Shown: positions 35,235 through 44,740, counted from the first letter of the stretch. The stretch is DNA of 64,000 nucleotides from Trichococcus shcherbakoviae (GCF_963666195.1 NZ_OY762653.1:1302001-1366000), one strand, 5' to 3'. The notes: a model not told the origin generated them from the sequence alone. Made by a program: numbers and translations.

Positions 35235-35306
35235 TGTTACCTTCCCCTTCCAATACCCTCCATCAAGCTTCTCGCTTCTGATACCCCCATTTTAACAAAC
35301 TTAACC

Positions 35307-35357
35307 AAGTTAAAAAAGGAAGAACCTCATTTCGGAGGTCCTTCCTTTTTTAACTTT
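35307..35357 (-). terminator. Terminator of the walRK-yycHI operon
   Basis: Long perfect stem: AAGTTAAAAAAGGAAG and following bases pair with the mirrored CTTCCTTTTTTAACTT. T residues lie on both sides. It closes the operon right after yycI. Confidence 0.93.
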
Positions 35358-35378
35358 ATCTGAAACCCAATTTCCGCT

Positions 35379-36290
35379 TCAATCCACTGCGTTGTCTGTT
35401 TCCGAAGACTCCTCTTCCACCAGCAGCAAAGCACTGCTGGTGGCTGTCTTGGCCTGGATTTGCGCTTCGACTGACGGAAGCGACACACTGGACGTTGTGA
35501 TGATGCTGCCGGTCAAGGCGTCCACCCGTCTGATTTCCACAGGCGCGTTTTCGATTTTGATCTCGATGTACCACATTGGGCTATAGATATCCATATCCGA
35601 CAGACTCAACGTGCGGTAATACGTCAACTGCACCGTCCGCACTGTGGAATTCGCGGGGATCTGGTTGTTGAGGTACAGCGCTTCGACAGCCCGCTTCTGC
35701 GAAATCACGGCCCTGCTGCTGCCTTGTACTTCAGCCGCACCCGCAAAAGTCTGTTCATAGGAAATGACCTCATAATCGGGATCCAAGTTGAACGTGATGC
35801 TGCCCGTATCGTCGCCAATGGGGATATTGTTTGCAACTTGTGCATACACAAGTTGTCTCTTGAGCGGCAAATACGTAAGGAAACTGTATTCAGCTCCGTA
35901 AAGTACATTGCCTTGCAAGATGAAATCCGTAATCGGCGTTCTGTCGACAATCGTCAAATCTTCCGCATCGATCTCAAGCGGGATCGGATTGGACAGGATG
36001 CTGGACAAAACCCCATCTTCAAAGACAGTCGTCTGATTCACGAGCTTTGACTGATCGGCTTCCAGCGAGGCGCCTTTATCCGTCTTCAGCAAAGGGATCT
36101 TTTCCTGATTGGTCGCCAGAGTCGGAAACGCGATGTCATCAGCTCTCATCGCCTCTTCGATGTTCAGCGTGGTGCTCTCGCTGCCGAAGCTCAAGGTTGT
36201 CGCGTTTTTTTCCAACAGCACACTGAGCAGATAGATGTTCAAGGCTGCGAAGGTGAGGATAAAAATGATTTTGATACGTCTAAAGTCCAC
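35379..36290 (-). CDS. yycI: WalRK regulatory protein YycI (WalI)
   Basis: 303 residues: a short cytoplasmic start MDFRRIKIIFI, one membrane helix (about 6-27), then an extracellular YycI domain. With YycH it forms a membrane complex that modulates the WalK kinase (an inhibitor in B. subtilis, an activator in S. aureus). It overlaps the end of yycH by 11 bases. The last 40 residues (Ser/Glu-rich, VEEESSETDN) appear to be a loose tail. Confidence 0.92.
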   Translation of the reverse strand: MDFRRIKIIFILTFAALNIYLLSVLLEKNATTLSFGSESTTLNIEEAMRADDIAFPTLATNQEKIPLLKTDKGASLEADQSKLVNQTTVFEDGVLSSILSNPIPLEIDAEDLTIVDRTPITDFILQGNVLYGAEYSFLTYLPLKRQLVYAQVANNIPIGDDTGSITFNLDPDYEVISYEQTFAGAAEVQGSSRAVISQKRAVEALYLNNQIPANSTVRTVQLTYYRTLSLSDMDIYSPMWYIEIKIENAPVEIRRVDALTGSIITTSSVSLPSVEAQIQAKTATSSALLLVEEESSETDNAVD

Positions 36291-37602
36291 TGTCAGCCGC
36301 CTCCGTTTCCGTTGCGCCGATCCATCGGTCCAACGAATTCCAGACTCCGTCGATCTGAATGAACCATTTCGGCGTCAGATTGACGAGCCGGTTGGATTCT
36401 TCACTGAAGGTCCAATCATACCCCAAGGCGATCATCTGAATCTCCTGGCTGCTGTAGCCACCGGAATCCAGCGCGGCCAAAAGATCTTTCCCGCTCAACA
36501 AGGTGACATCCTCTCCGCGATCCGTCAACGGTGTCTGGATGACTTGCGTCAGGAATTGCAGTTCCGTCAAAGAGGATCCGGACATATGGATCCGCGTCAG
36601 GCCGTAATCGACTTCCCCGAAAATCGGGTAGCCGTTCACGTATCTGCGGTAGTACACATTGTCCGTTTCCTCATCAAACCCATAGAAGTAAAAAGGATTC
36701 GTCCAATTGTCCAACATTTTGATTTCATGGAAACTGTCGCGTATCAGGCGGTAATCAGGCAGCTCTTCGGGATCAAGGATGTTCCGGTAATAGCTCAACT
36801 GCCCGGTTGCCTTCTCGATGCTCAATTCGGAAATGTTATCACTGTAACTCACGAATTCATCGTTTCCGTTATCCTTCAGGTCGGTTGTGTCATTGAAAAG
36901 CAGATCGATGAAATAGCTGTTCGATGGCTTTTCCACCAGATAGACCAATTTTTGAATCGTGATTGCCTCTTTCGGAAGGTAGGAGATGGCTGATTCGGAT
37001 TCATACGATTCCACTTCCATATACCCATCCTTTTGTCCTTCGTAAAGGTCCACCAACGGCTGCAGCAGATTATCCGGCCGCGCTGCGGTGAACACTTGCT
37101 TTGTCTCATCATTCAGCAGATAGATCGGATCTTCCTCCTTCGAATTGAAGATGATCCGGTCGATCCGAGCATCGTAGTAGTCCTCCTCGAGATTCGTGAA
37201 ATAACGCGAAAGCAACTCCAGCGGAACCTCCTCGGCAAAGCGGATCTCCACCTGCGTAGGGGAAAGGATTAGCGCGTCAAACTCCTCTTGCGTGTAGGTC
37301 GAGACAGCTTCGATTCCATCAAGCAAACTCTCGCCCAACAGGTCATTCACCTTTTTCATGATTTCCGGCATTTGCGTCAAGTAGGTGCGCTTATCCGTAT
37401 GGACGATCATCCTGACCGGCGCAAAGACATCCTCTATTTTTTTCGTGTTGGTCAAGTTAGCTGACACCGATGTCGTCGAATTCTGGCCTAAACCGATCGC
37501 ACTCGGAGTGGAAAGGATCCTGACAGTCAGGAACAGGCTGATTGCGACCAACGTGTATAATAATGCGCTCAGCATCGGTGATTCTTTTTGTCTCATCCCC
37601 AC
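36280..37602 (-). CDS. yycH: WalRK regulatory protein YycH (WalH)
   Basis: 440 residues: cytoplasmic start, one membrane helix (about 10-32, SALLYTLVAISLFLTVRIL), then a large extracellular region typical of YycH. It acts with YycI on WalK. The start overlaps the end of walK by 10 bases, which implies translational coupling. Confidence 0.93.
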   Translation of the reverse strand: MGMRQKESPMLSALLYTLVAISLFLTVRILSTPSAIGLGQNSTTSVSANLTNTKKIEDVFAPVRMIVHTDKRTYLTQMPEIMKKVNDLLGESLLDGIEAVSTYTQEEFDALILSPTQVEIRFAEEVPLELLSRYFTNLEEDYYDARIDRIIFNSKEEDPIYLLNDETKQVFTAARPDNLLQPLVDLYEGQKDGYMEVESYESESAISYLPKEAITIQKLVYLVEKPSNSYFIDLLFNDTTDLKDNGNDEFVSYSDNISELSIEKATGQLSYYRNILDPEELPDYRLIRDSFHEIKMLDNWTNPFYFYGFDEETDNVYYRRYVNGYPIFGEVDYGLTRIHMSGSSLTELQFLTQVIQTPLTDRGEDVTLLSGKDLLAALDSGGYSSQEIQMIALGYDWTFSEESNRLVNLTPKWFIQIDGVWNSLDRWIGATETEAADSGL

Positions 37603-39440
37603 TCATCCTCCTCGTCCATCGGAATGTAAGGCAAGGAAATAAAGAAAGTGGACCCTTTATTTTCCACACTGGTCACCCAGATTTTACCGCCGTGCAATTG
37701 GACGACCTCTTTGGAAATCGCCAATCCCAGCCCGGTGCCGCCCATCGAGCGGGCACGCGCCTTGTCGACCCGATAGAACCGGTCAAAGACATGGCCGATG
37801 TCCTTGCGCGGAATGCCCAAGCCTTCATCCGTGATGCTGATGACGACACTGTTATGCGTTTCCATCAGTCTGCAGGTGATTTTCCCGCCGTCCGGAGAAT
37901 ATTTGATGGCATTGTTCATGATGTTGTCGATCACTTGGATAAATTTATCCTGATCGATTTCGACCCACAGCGTCCGCTGCGTAAAGTCCCGCTCGACCTT
38001 ATATTTTTTGTTGCGGTACTGTTCCGATTTCAACACCACTTCGAAGCGGTCGATGATGTGTGAGACCAGCTCATTGATACTGACGAACTCCAGGTTCAAT
38101 TCCTGTTTGCCTTGGTCCATCCGCGACAAGTTCAGCAGATCGGTAATCATCCGGATCATCCGATCGGTCTCGGTGGAGATGACCTTCAGGAATTCCGGGG
38201 CGATGTCCTTATCTTCCCAAGCGCCGTCGATCAGCGACTCCGTATAACTTTTGACGCTCGTCAACGGTGTCCGCAATTCATGGGACACATTGGAAACGAA
38301 GCTGCGGCGTTCCTGTTCGACTTTTTCCTGCTCCGTGATGTCGGAAAGCACGCAGACCAATCCGCTGATGAAGCCGGATTCCCGCTGGATGACGGAAAAT
38401 TCTCCGCGCAGGATCGTATCCTGATCTTCTGTCGGGATGTTCAGGATCAATTCATCCTGCGTCTCCAACAACTGGCGGAAAGTGAATTTTTCGCCCAGCT
38501 TCAGAATCTTCATGATTGATTGCCCGATCGCTTTGTCTTGTGAAATCGAGAGCAGATCCATCGCCCTACTGTTGATGATGATGATTTTGCCGCGGCGATC
38601 GGTGGCCAATACGCCATCCGTCATGTGCCGCAGGACACTGTCCAACCTTTGGCGCTCCGATTCCGTCGTTTCCTGGGCGTCCTTGACTTTATAGGACAGA
38701 TCATTGATGGTCTCAGCCAATTCGCCCAATTCATCCGCCCCATAGACGGTCACTTTGCCGGAATAATCCCCATCGGCAATGTTGGCTGTCTGCCGGCGCA
38801 TCTCGGAAATGGGACGCGTGATGCCGCGGGAGATGATCACAGCCAGCACAATTGTAATGATGATCGCCACAACCGAAGCATTCAGAAAAATGCTCACCGT
38901 CTGGCTCATCTGCGAATAGACCGATTCGATATTCGATTCCATCACCAACACCCCGATAAGGGTACCGGTATTGTCCGTCGAATAGATCGGACTGATGTTC
39001 TTCAGCACGCGACTGTTCGTGTCTTCCTTCACATATTGATAGGACGAGGGTGCATCCAGAAGAATGACTTGTTGGACATCCCGATCGGTCGACTTCGTTC
39101 CGATCAAAGACTGCAGCGTTTGGTCATTGATTCCGAGAATATAACCCTGCTCATCCAAAACCTGCGTTTCCAGGATATTGGCGCCCGTAAAATCGCTGAG
39201 GATGGTCTGTACCGACTCCTCCAATTTTTCCGTATCATCGGCCATCAGGATCGGCTGCAGCGTTTTCTCCAGAAAGCCCGCATTCAGGGTCATCTGGCTA
39301 TCGAAGTTGCTGATCATTTTCGTTTCCAGTTCACGGATAAAATAAGCTCCGATCAGTTGCAGGGATACCAACAAGAGGAGAATGAACAGCATCGGTATCT
39401 TGAAATGAATGGAGTGAACCAAACGTATCTTTTTGTTCAT
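37593..39440 (-). CDS. walK: Sensor histidine kinase WalK
   Basis: 615 residues in the order: TM1 (about 14-34), extracellular PAS-like sensor (about 38-180), TM2 (about 185-207), HAMP (208-260), PAS (about 265-370), HisKA with the phosphoacceptor His387 in SHELRTPL, and HATPase with N-box NNAIKYS, DEGLGIP and GGTGLGLAIS. WalK adjusts cell-wall hydrolase expression through WalR. The two-TM extracellular form is the one seen in Bacillus and Enterococcus, unlike the single-TM form of streptococci. The gap to walR is 6 bases. Confidence 0.96.
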   Translation of the reverse strand: MNKKIRLVHSIHFKIPMLFILLLLVSLQLIGAYFIRELETKMISNFDSQMTLNAGFLEKTLQPILMADDTEKLEESVQTILSDFTGANILETQVLDEQGYILGINDQTLQSLIGTKSTDRDVQQVILLDAPSSYQYVKEDTNSRVLKNISPIYSTDNTGTLIGVLVMESNIESVYSQMSQTVSIFLNASVVAIIITIVLAVIISRGITRPISEMRRQTANIADGDYSGKVTVYGADELGELAETINDLSYKVKDAQETTESERQRLDSVLRHMTDGVLATDRRGKIIIINSRAMDLLSISQDKAIGQSIMKILKLGEKFTFRQLLETQDELILNIPTEDQDTILRGEFSVIQRESGFISGLVCVLSDITEQEKVEQERRSFVSNVSHELRTPLTSVKSYTESLIDGAWEDKDIAPEFLKVISTETDRMIRMITDLLNLSRMDQGKQELNLEFVSINELVSHIIDRFEVVLKSEQYRNKKYKVERDFTQRTLWVEIDQDKFIQVIDNIMNNAIKYSPDGGKITCRLMETHNSVVISITDEGLGIPRKDIGHVFDRFYRVDKARARSMGGTGLGLAISKEVVQLHGGKIWVTSVENKGSTFFISLPYIPMDEEDEWG

Positions 39441-39446
39441 ATATGC

Positions 39447-40154
39447 TTACTCCTGATCCGGATTCTTCAAGAAGTAGCCTACTCCTCTTCGCGTGATCAA
39501 CCAAGTCGGATGGCTCGGTGTATCTTCGATTTTTTCGCGCAGTCTGCGGACCGTCACATCGACAGTGCGGACATCTCCGAAATAATCATATCCCCATACA
39601 GTCTGCAGCAGATGCTCCCGCGTCATTACTTGGCCGATATGTTTCGCCAAATAATGCAATAATTCGAATTCGCGGTGGGTCAACTCGATCTCCACCCCGC
39701 GCTTCGACACGATGTAGGCATCTTCATGGATGATCAGTGCTCCAATTTTGATTTCATTTGTATCGTCCTCTTCAGGCGGTGCCGCGACTGGCGAGGCTTG
39801 TCTCCTCAAGTTGGCTTTTACGCGCGCTACCAATTCCCGGTTCGAAAATGGCTTCGTGACATAGTCATCCGCACCCAATTCAAGCCCAAGCACTTTGTCG
39901 ATTTCGGAGTCTTTTGCCGTCAGCATGATGATCGGCACATCGCTCGTCTTGCGGATTTCCCGGCAGACTTCCAAGCCGTCCATCTTTGGCAGCATCAGAT
40001 CCAGCAGGATGATATCCGGGCCTACTTCCGCAAACTGCGCCAAGGCTTCTTCACCATCAAATGCAGTGAAGACCTCATAACCTTCTTTGGTCAGATTAAA
40101 CTTGATTATATCTGAGATTGGCTTTTCATCGTCTACCACTAATACCTTTTTCAT
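39447..40154 (-). CDS. walR: Response regulator WalR
   Basis: 235 residues: receiver domain with the acidic pair Asp8-Asp9, phosphoacceptor Asp52 ([10 protein letters not shown]), and Lys in MLTAKDSE; then an OmpR-type winged helix ([26 protein letters not shown]). The ATG at 40154 ([10 protein letters not shown]) follows AAGGAGG; the longer open frame to 40184 is not supported. WalR is generally essential in low-GC Gram-positive bacteria and controls autolysins. Confidence 0.97.
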   Translation of the reverse strand: MKKVLVVDDEKPISDIIKFNLTKEGYEVFTAFDGEEALAQFAEVGPDIILLDLMLPKMDGLEVCREIRKTSDVPIIMLTAKDSEIDKVLGLELGADDYVTKPFSNRELVARVKANLRRQASPVAAPPEEDDTNEIKIGALIIHEDAYIVSKRGVEIELTHREFELLHYLAKHIGQVMTREHLLQTVWGYDYFGDVRTVDVTVRRLREKIEDTPSHPTWLITRRGVGYFLKNPDQE

Positions 40155-40210
40155 CTTCAAACCTCCTTGTTTCTTGCAACTCACTGTCCCTTTCGGAACG
40201 TCTACTCTTT

Positions 40211-40239
40211 ATTATACAATTGCAACCGGTTATGTGCAA
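40211..40239 (-). promoter_or_regulatory. Promoter of the walRK operon
   Basis: On the minus strand TTGCAC (40239-40234) and TATAAT (40216-40211) with exactly 17 bases between them. Confidence 0.8.
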
Positions 40240-40284
40240 AGCGTTCCTGATTTGCCGCATGGTCAGCACCCGCACAACTGTACA

Positions 40285-40332
40285 AAAAAGGACGAGTCAT
40301 CAATCGTATTCCTGACTGATGGCTCCTCCCCC
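40285..40332 (-). terminator. Terminator of the L,D-transpeptidase gene
   Basis: GGACGAGTCATCA pairs with TGATGGCTCCTCC (mismatch and G-T tolerated). On the minus strand TTTTTT follows. It separates this gene from walR. Confidence 0.75.
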
Positions 40333-40365
40333 TATTTGACGTTATGGCATTCGTTCATTGATTCA

Positions 40366-41742
40366 TCAGCTGTGGATGACGACCGGAACCCCGATACCGA
40401 TCATCCCGAACAATTCAGCCATTACCCCTGGCGGCGTATTGACACAACCATTCGAGCCGGCAGTCAGCCAATATTCACCGCCGTAAGCAGGCTGCCAAGG
40501 TGAATCGTGGATACCGACCCCAGTCCAATCGACTGGCATCCAGTATTCGACAGGCGATTCGTAATCCTTTTCGGTTCTCGGATTGTAGCCTTTCAGAACG
40601 GCATCCTCTTCTTTGTTCCATATGTAGAAGACCCCTGTCGGAGTCGGCGACAGCGGATGACCGGAAACGATATCCGTCTCGAGCACAACAGCGCCATCTT
40701 GGTAATACCACATGTGTTGGCTTGAAAGGTCCACTTCGACATAGCTGGTGCCGATGTCCGCGCCATCCGCATGATAGCCGGTGCCGTTGTAATTCGGCGT
40801 TACCGTCACGTCTTCACCTGCCAAAACATAGTCGATCAGATTTTCCGTTTCGGCTGCGACAGCCAGTGTCCATCCATACGTGCCGGATGGGACTTGCACC
40901 GTTTCGCCGTCCGTTGCCAAGAAATCGCGCGTACGGGAGAAGGTGCTGTACTTGTCGCTCAGTCCTTGCAGATAGGCTGCAACGCCTTCGCGATTGACGG
41001 ACACTTCGCCGTTCTCGTCAATGCCCAACCATTCGACGATGGCTGTTTGCGGCACAGTCTCTGTCTGTCCGGAAATGGTGTATTGGATAACCGTATCAGT
41101 CAAATCATCCAATTTTTGCAACGTTTCCGCCAGAATTGGATCATCCGCCGTTAATGTTGGCTGTTGATAGGCTTGTGCCAGATCGATTTCGGTTTCTCCG
41201 GCAAGGACTGCTTTCAGCATCGTTGCCTTCAACAATTCCAGATCGACCCTATTCCCTGCCGTTTCAGGCGAAATTTCGTAACCGTTTGTCCCTTTGACGA
41301 CTGTAGCGTTCACAGGGGCCGTGCGACTGTCGTTCTCCAACGGCATCGCCGCCAAAATATTCCCTAAAGCCGTTTCGTCAACGGATACGCCGCTAAGGTC
41401 GGTTTCTTCCTGTTTTTCTTGGAACAGTAGAATCGGCCAATTCCAACCACTTTGTTCTGCTTTCATCGTTTCCAATTTCTCGGTGTTGTCGATGGAAACA
41501 CCTAGGTCAGCAGGTGTGAACGCATGGATAGTCTCTCCATTTTCGACGATTTGGATCTGCGCTTGGGCAATTGCTGCGGTTGTTTCTTCTTTTGCTTGGG
41601 CTACGGTATCATTCGATATGTCAATGCCATCCAGCATCGTATTCGGTAAGAATTTATTCTCATAATAGCTACCTGCACCAAAGTATCCGGCTGCGATCAA
41701 TACGACCGCTGTAGCGCCAATGATGATGGGTTTCTTTTTCAC
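40366..41742 (-). CDS. L,D-transpeptidase (YkuD) with peptidoglycan-binding-4 domain
   Basis: About 458 residues. An N-terminal membrane anchor (IIIGATAVVLIAAGYFGAG) leads to a middle region of the PG_binding_4 type, and a C-terminal YkuD domain follows (about 330-458). The catalytic region reads IHDSPW, then SNGCVNTPP with the nucleophilic Cys; the usual Arg after GC[VI] is Asn here. Such enzymes make 3-3 peptidoglycan cross-links or attach proteins. GTG at 41742 behind GAAGGTGG is chosen over a GTG at 41754. A WalR-type site in its leader suggests WalRK control. Confidence 0.88.
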   Translation of the reverse strand: MKKKPIIIGATAVVLIAAGYFGAGSYYENKFLPNTMLDGIDISNDTVAQAKEETTAAIAQAQIQIVENGETIHAFTPADLGVSIDNTEKLETMKAEQSGWNWPILLFQEKQEETDLSGVSVDETALGNILAAMPLENDSRTAPVNATVVKGTNGYEISPETAGNRVDLELLKATMLKAVLAGETEIDLAQAYQQPTLTADDPILAETLQKLDDLTDTVIQYTISGQTETVPQTAIVEWLGIDENGEVSVNREGVAAYLQGLSDKYSTFSRTRDFLATDGETVQVPSGTYGWTLAVAAETENLIDYVLAGEDVTVTPNYNGTGYHADGADIGTSYVEVDLSSQHMWYYQDGAVVLETDIVSGHPLSPTPTGVFYIWNKEEDAVLKGYNPRTEKDYESPVEYWMPVDWTGVGIHDSPWQPAYGGEYWLTAGSNGCVNTPPGVMAELFGMIGIGVPVVIHS

Positions 41743-41765
41743 TGTCCAGACCACCTTCTCGTTTT

Positions 41766-41793
41766 GTTACAAAAAGATTGCATTTGTGTTACA
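41766..41793 (-). promoter_or_regulatory. Triple WalR-type half-site upstream of the L,D-transpeptidase
   Basis: On the minus strand TGTAAC-N5-TGCAAT-N5-TGTAAC: three half-sites at exact 11-bp steps. The WalR box is TGTWAH-N5-TGTWAH, so both overlapping pairs match with a single substitution. The site lies 25-50 bases downstream of the -10 box, a position typical of repression. Confidence 0.6.
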
Positions 41794-41817
41794 AAAATTC
41801 GCAACTTACTTTTTATT

Positions 41818-41845
41818 ACTTTACCATGTTTCCCTCGAAAAGCAA
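41818..41845 (-). promoter_or_regulatory. Putative promoter of the L,D-transpeptidase gene
   Basis: TTGCTT (41845-41840) and TAAAGT (41823-41818) on the minus strand, 16 bases apart; the -10 is imperfect. Confidence 0.5.
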
Positions 41846-42000
41846 CCTATTTTATCTTAATTTTTTTATAATAGCCCGCTTCTTAGACACTTATCATAAT
41901 ACCAATGCGGAAGAAATGCAAACAGACACGCCCGCATTTTCATAAGTTGTGGCTAGCAAAAAGGTTGCATCCGGAAATTAAATATGTGCTCAAAAATAAC

Positions 42001-42160
42001 CCGCCAAAACCACGTTGGCGGGCAAACTCAGTTCAAATTACCGGCAGAAAACCCGCCAAAACAGCCTTGGCGGGGAATAACATCAGCGGACAACACGAGA
42101 TTCCCCGCGAAAGCAGTTTTGGCGGTGAATCTCGCCACAATCGCGACCCGCGGAACGGAT
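42001..42160. repeat. Intergenic palindromic array B, three units of about 51 bp
   Basis: Copies of CCCGCCAAAA...TTGGCGGG begin near 42001 and 42052. A third, inverted and imperfect (CCCCGCGAAAGCAGTTTTGGCGG), begins near 42104. Each arm pair can form a hairpin. Spacing is 51-52 bp, as in the other arrays of this window. Confidence 0.8.
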
Positions 42161-42173
42161 AATCATACCGTCA

Positions 42174-42219
42174 AACCACAAAGAAGGGCCATCCCATTTT
42201 CGAGACGGCCCCTGTGGTT
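42174..42219 (-). terminator. Terminator of trmR
   Basis: Outer arms AACCACA/TGTGGTT and inner GGGCCATC/GACGGCCC (one mismatch) form a long hairpin right after the stop codon. Confidence 0.75.
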
Positions 42220-42220
42220 C

Positions 42221-42949
42221 TTATGCGCGATTTTGGGTCTCTGCTTTGATTTCATCGAGGATGTAGCCGAAATCAAAGTCTTCTTTTTTGACGATCAGCA
42301 AGAGGCCATCACCAAGAGGCACGAGGGAGGTTTCCAATGCCGGGTGGTCCAATACGGTATCCATCAGTTTGTTCAGACGGCGGTGAATTTTGCGGACCCT
42401 TTTGGGAACATCGGCTTCATCATCCAGGATGGTTCCGCCTTGGAAAACATCATCGATGACTAGCATGCCGTCTTTCTTCAGAAGCCGGATGCAGTGGGGC
42501 AAAAATTCATAATATTTTGATTTCGCGCTGTCCATAAAGATGAAATCATACGGTCCTTCCAAAGTAGGCAGGACTTCCGCCGCATCGCCTTCCAGCAGCG
42601 TCACTTTGTCCGCGATGCCGAGTTTTTCAAAATTCGCTTTGGCGTGGTTGATCATGACTTCAAAACGATCGATGGTCGTGACGTGGCCTTGCGGTCCGAC
42701 ATGCTGCGCCATCAGGCTGCCTGAGAAGCCGATCGCCGCTCCTATTTCCAATATTTGTTTCGGTTTGATCTGGCCCAGCAGCATATTCAGGAAAACAGCT
42801 GTTTCATGCGGGATGATCGGCACGCCTCTTTCATTCGCGGTCTTTTCCAGTTCCCCCAATTCTCCAGGGAAACGCTTCAGTCTGTCGCGCATAAAAGCGA
42901 CCAGTTCTTTCTTTACGACGGGTCTGTCCATCATTTCGTTCAATGCCAT
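42221..42949 (-). CDS. trmR: tRNA 5-hydroxyuridine methyltransferase TrmR (YrrM-like O-methyltransferase)
   Basis: 242 residues of the class I O-methyltransferase family 3. Motif I is EIGAAIGFSG, followed by TTIDRFEVM, LEGDAAEVLP, and DFIFMDSAKSKY with metal/SAM contacts. B. subtilis TrmR (YrrM) methylates 5-hydroxyuridine at tRNA position 34 to form mo5U; the match of length and the start (RPVVKKELVAFMRDRL) fits. The site AAGGAG precedes the ATG. It has terminators on both sides and stands alone. Confidence 0.82.
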   Translation of the reverse strand: MALNEMMDRPVVKKELVAFMRDRLKRFPGELGELEKTANERGVPIIPHETAVFLNMLLGQIKPKQILEIGAAIGFSGSLMAQHVGPQGHVTTIDRFEVMINHAKANFEKLGIADKVTLLEGDAAEVLPTLEGPYDFIFMDSAKSKYYEFLPHCIRLLKKDGMLVIDDVFQGGTILDDEADVPKRVRKIHRRLNKLMDTVLDHPALETSLVPLGDGLLLIVKKEDFDFGYILDEIKAETQNRA

Positions 42950-42989
42950 ACTTTTTTTCTCCTTATCAGATACTCTTTTATCAATGGCA

Positions 42990-43019
42990 ACAAGGCTGGG
43001 AAGGGATCCCAGCCTTGCG
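42990..43019 (-). terminator. Hairpin after the CNNM-family gene
   Basis: Perfect stem CAAGGCTGGGA (42991-43001) with TCCCAGCCTTG (43007-43017); the T tail is weak. It lies between the CNNM stop and the trmR start. Confidence 0.65.
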
Positions 43020-43020
43020 C

Positions 43021-44355
43021 TTATTCATCTTCAACAACCACTGTTTGGACGGGCTCTCTCGTGACACGGATGCCACGGATCCGGCCGCTTTCGACCTGAG
43101 TAGTCGTCAGCAGGTACTCTCCAGTCTGAATCGTCGCATGCTCATCATCTTTCGGAAAATAGCCGAGTTCCTCGATCATATAGCCGGCGATCGTATCCAC
43201 TTCTTCGGAAGCGAGCGCTGTTTTGAACAATTGATTGAACTTGTCCAACGGCATGCGTCCATTCACGACATAGTGATTGTCATCGATTTTTTTCGACAGG
43301 CGGTAAATTTCATCATATTCATCTTCAATGTCCCCAACGATTTCCTCCAGAAGGTCCTCAAGGGTGATGATCCCCTCCACGCCGCCGTATTCATCCTTGA
43401 TGATGGCCATATGCGTGTGGGTCTTGCGGAACTCGACCAAGAGATCATCGATATAAATAGTGGAAGGGACAAACAAAGGCGTATTGACCAACTCACGGAA
43501 AGCGATCCGCTCGAAACCGACTTCCTTTGACGCCTTCAAAACATTTTTCATATGCAGAACGCCGATGATATTATCCTTATCTTCCTCATAGACCGGAATC
43601 CGGGAATATTGGCTGTTCAGGACCAGTGCAATGTTGTATTCCAGATCATCATCCAGATCCATCATCAAGGTGTCGGTACGCGGCACCATCAATTCGCGGG
43701 CAAGCTTCGTGTCCAACGAAAGCACCCCCTGCATCATCGTGAACTCGGATGGGTCGATGACCCCTTCGCCTCGGCTCTGTGCCAGGATGGCCTTCATTTC
43801 ATCACGGGTGAGCTTCTCTTCCTCATTCGTGAATTCGATCGGCGTCAGCTTCTTCAGGATACCGGTCGAAAATGACAAAAGCCAAACAAACGGCTTGAAG
43901 AGGGTCTTGACGACAACGATTGGGCCAGCAGTGTGGCGCGCAATCGTTTCAGGCATCTGCAAGGCGATCTGTTTAGGGTACAGTTCGCCGAACACGAGCG
44001 TGATGTAGGAAAGGACAACGGTGATGATGATCATCGCTATCGTCTTGCCGCCGGTGATGCTTCCCAACAACGGTTCGATATAGCCGACGAAATTGGATGA
44101 AGCCGATGCACTGCTGAAGAATCCGGCAAACGTGATGGCAACTTGGATAGTGGCCAAGAAATCATCCGGATTCTCTAAGAGACGCAAAACTTTCTGTGAT
44201 TTCTTGTCGCCGTCTTTGGCCAGCTTCTCGATTTTGGAACGGTTGATGGAAACAAATGCCAATTCGGCTGAGGCGAAATAAGCATTCAGTAAAGTCAGGG
44301 TTAGGATCAATGCTATTTTTGATAGTAACGACTGGCCTTCGGGGTCTGGGTTCAT
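43021..44355 (-). CDS. CNNM/CorC-type (HlyC-like) membrane transporter
   Basis: 444 residues. A DUF21/CNNM transmembrane domain (about 1-200) has four hydrophobic segments and the signature FGELYPKQIALQMPE. A CBS pair follows (about 215-345: VMVPRTD-like LMVPRTDTLMMD, and DEYGGVEGIITLEDLLEEIVGDIEDE). A C-terminal CorC_HlyC domain completes it. Family members take part in Mg2+ or Co2+ export; older names call them haemolysins. The ATG at 44355 behind AAAAGGAGA is preferred to the upstream start at 44388. Confidence 0.93.
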   Translation of the reverse strand: MNPDPEGQSLLSKIALILTLTLLNAYFASAELAFVSINRSKIEKLAKDGDKKSQKVLRLLENPDDFLATIQVAITFAGFFSSASASSNFVGYIEPLLGSITGGKTIAMIIITVVLSYITLVFGELYPKQIALQMPETIARHTAGPIVVVKTLFKPFVWLLSFSTGILKKLTPIEFTNEEEKLTRDEMKAILAQSRGEGVIDPSEFTMMQGVLSLDTKLARELMVPRTDTLMMDLDDDLEYNIALVLNSQYSRIPVYEEDKDNIIGVLHMKNVLKASKEVGFERIAFRELVNTPLFVPSTIYIDDLLVEFRKTHTHMAIIKDEYGGVEGIITLEDLLEEIVGDIEDEYDEIYRLSKKIDDNHYVVNGRMPLDKFNQLFKTALASEEVDTIAGYMIEELGYFPKDDEHATIQTGEYLLTTTQVESGRIRGIRVTREPVQTVVVEDE

Positions 44356-44740
44356 ATGATTTTTTTCTCCTTTTTTATGGTGAATCACGCAACTGGGTCA
44401 TGCCCTGAAACAAGGCTTTGTGCAGTTGCATAAAAATATATAGATTCTGTTCAATTATATACTACTAAATATAGTGAACTCCGTTCGAAAAATCAAGAGA
44501 TTTTTCATACGGTGCCTGCTGGAGCTTTCCGGCTCTTCTTCCTTCAGCCTTCCGGTACCGACAAGTGTTCTCATTCCAATCTAATGTTTAGCGGAGGCTA
44601 CCATGATCTTGGAAGGGCTTTACTGCTTGATTTATCAAATGTTTAAGAATTTCCAACTATGCGTTTATAACCGTTGCTTTTTTTTATTTTAATGTTATTA
44701 TCACATTAGACAACCGCGTTTTTAGGAGGATTTTAATAAT
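44356..44740. other. Divergent intergenic region of the CNNM and cbpA genes
   Basis: 385 bases without a gene. It holds the cbpA promoter: TTGCTT 44674-44679, a 16-base spacer and TATTAT 44696-44701 with an extended TG. The middle (44510-44620) is GC-richer and contains short complementary stretches, but no riboswitch consensus was recognised. Confidence 0.5.

Noticed and set aside
42001-42160. CRISPR array
   Set aside because: The repeated parts are imperfect palindromes and the intervening parts are also related; there are no identical repeats with unique spacers, and no cas genes.
44356-44740. ydaO-type c-di-AMP riboswitch upstream of cbpA
   Set aside because: The conserved ydaO blocks could not be found; only a normal promoter was seen.
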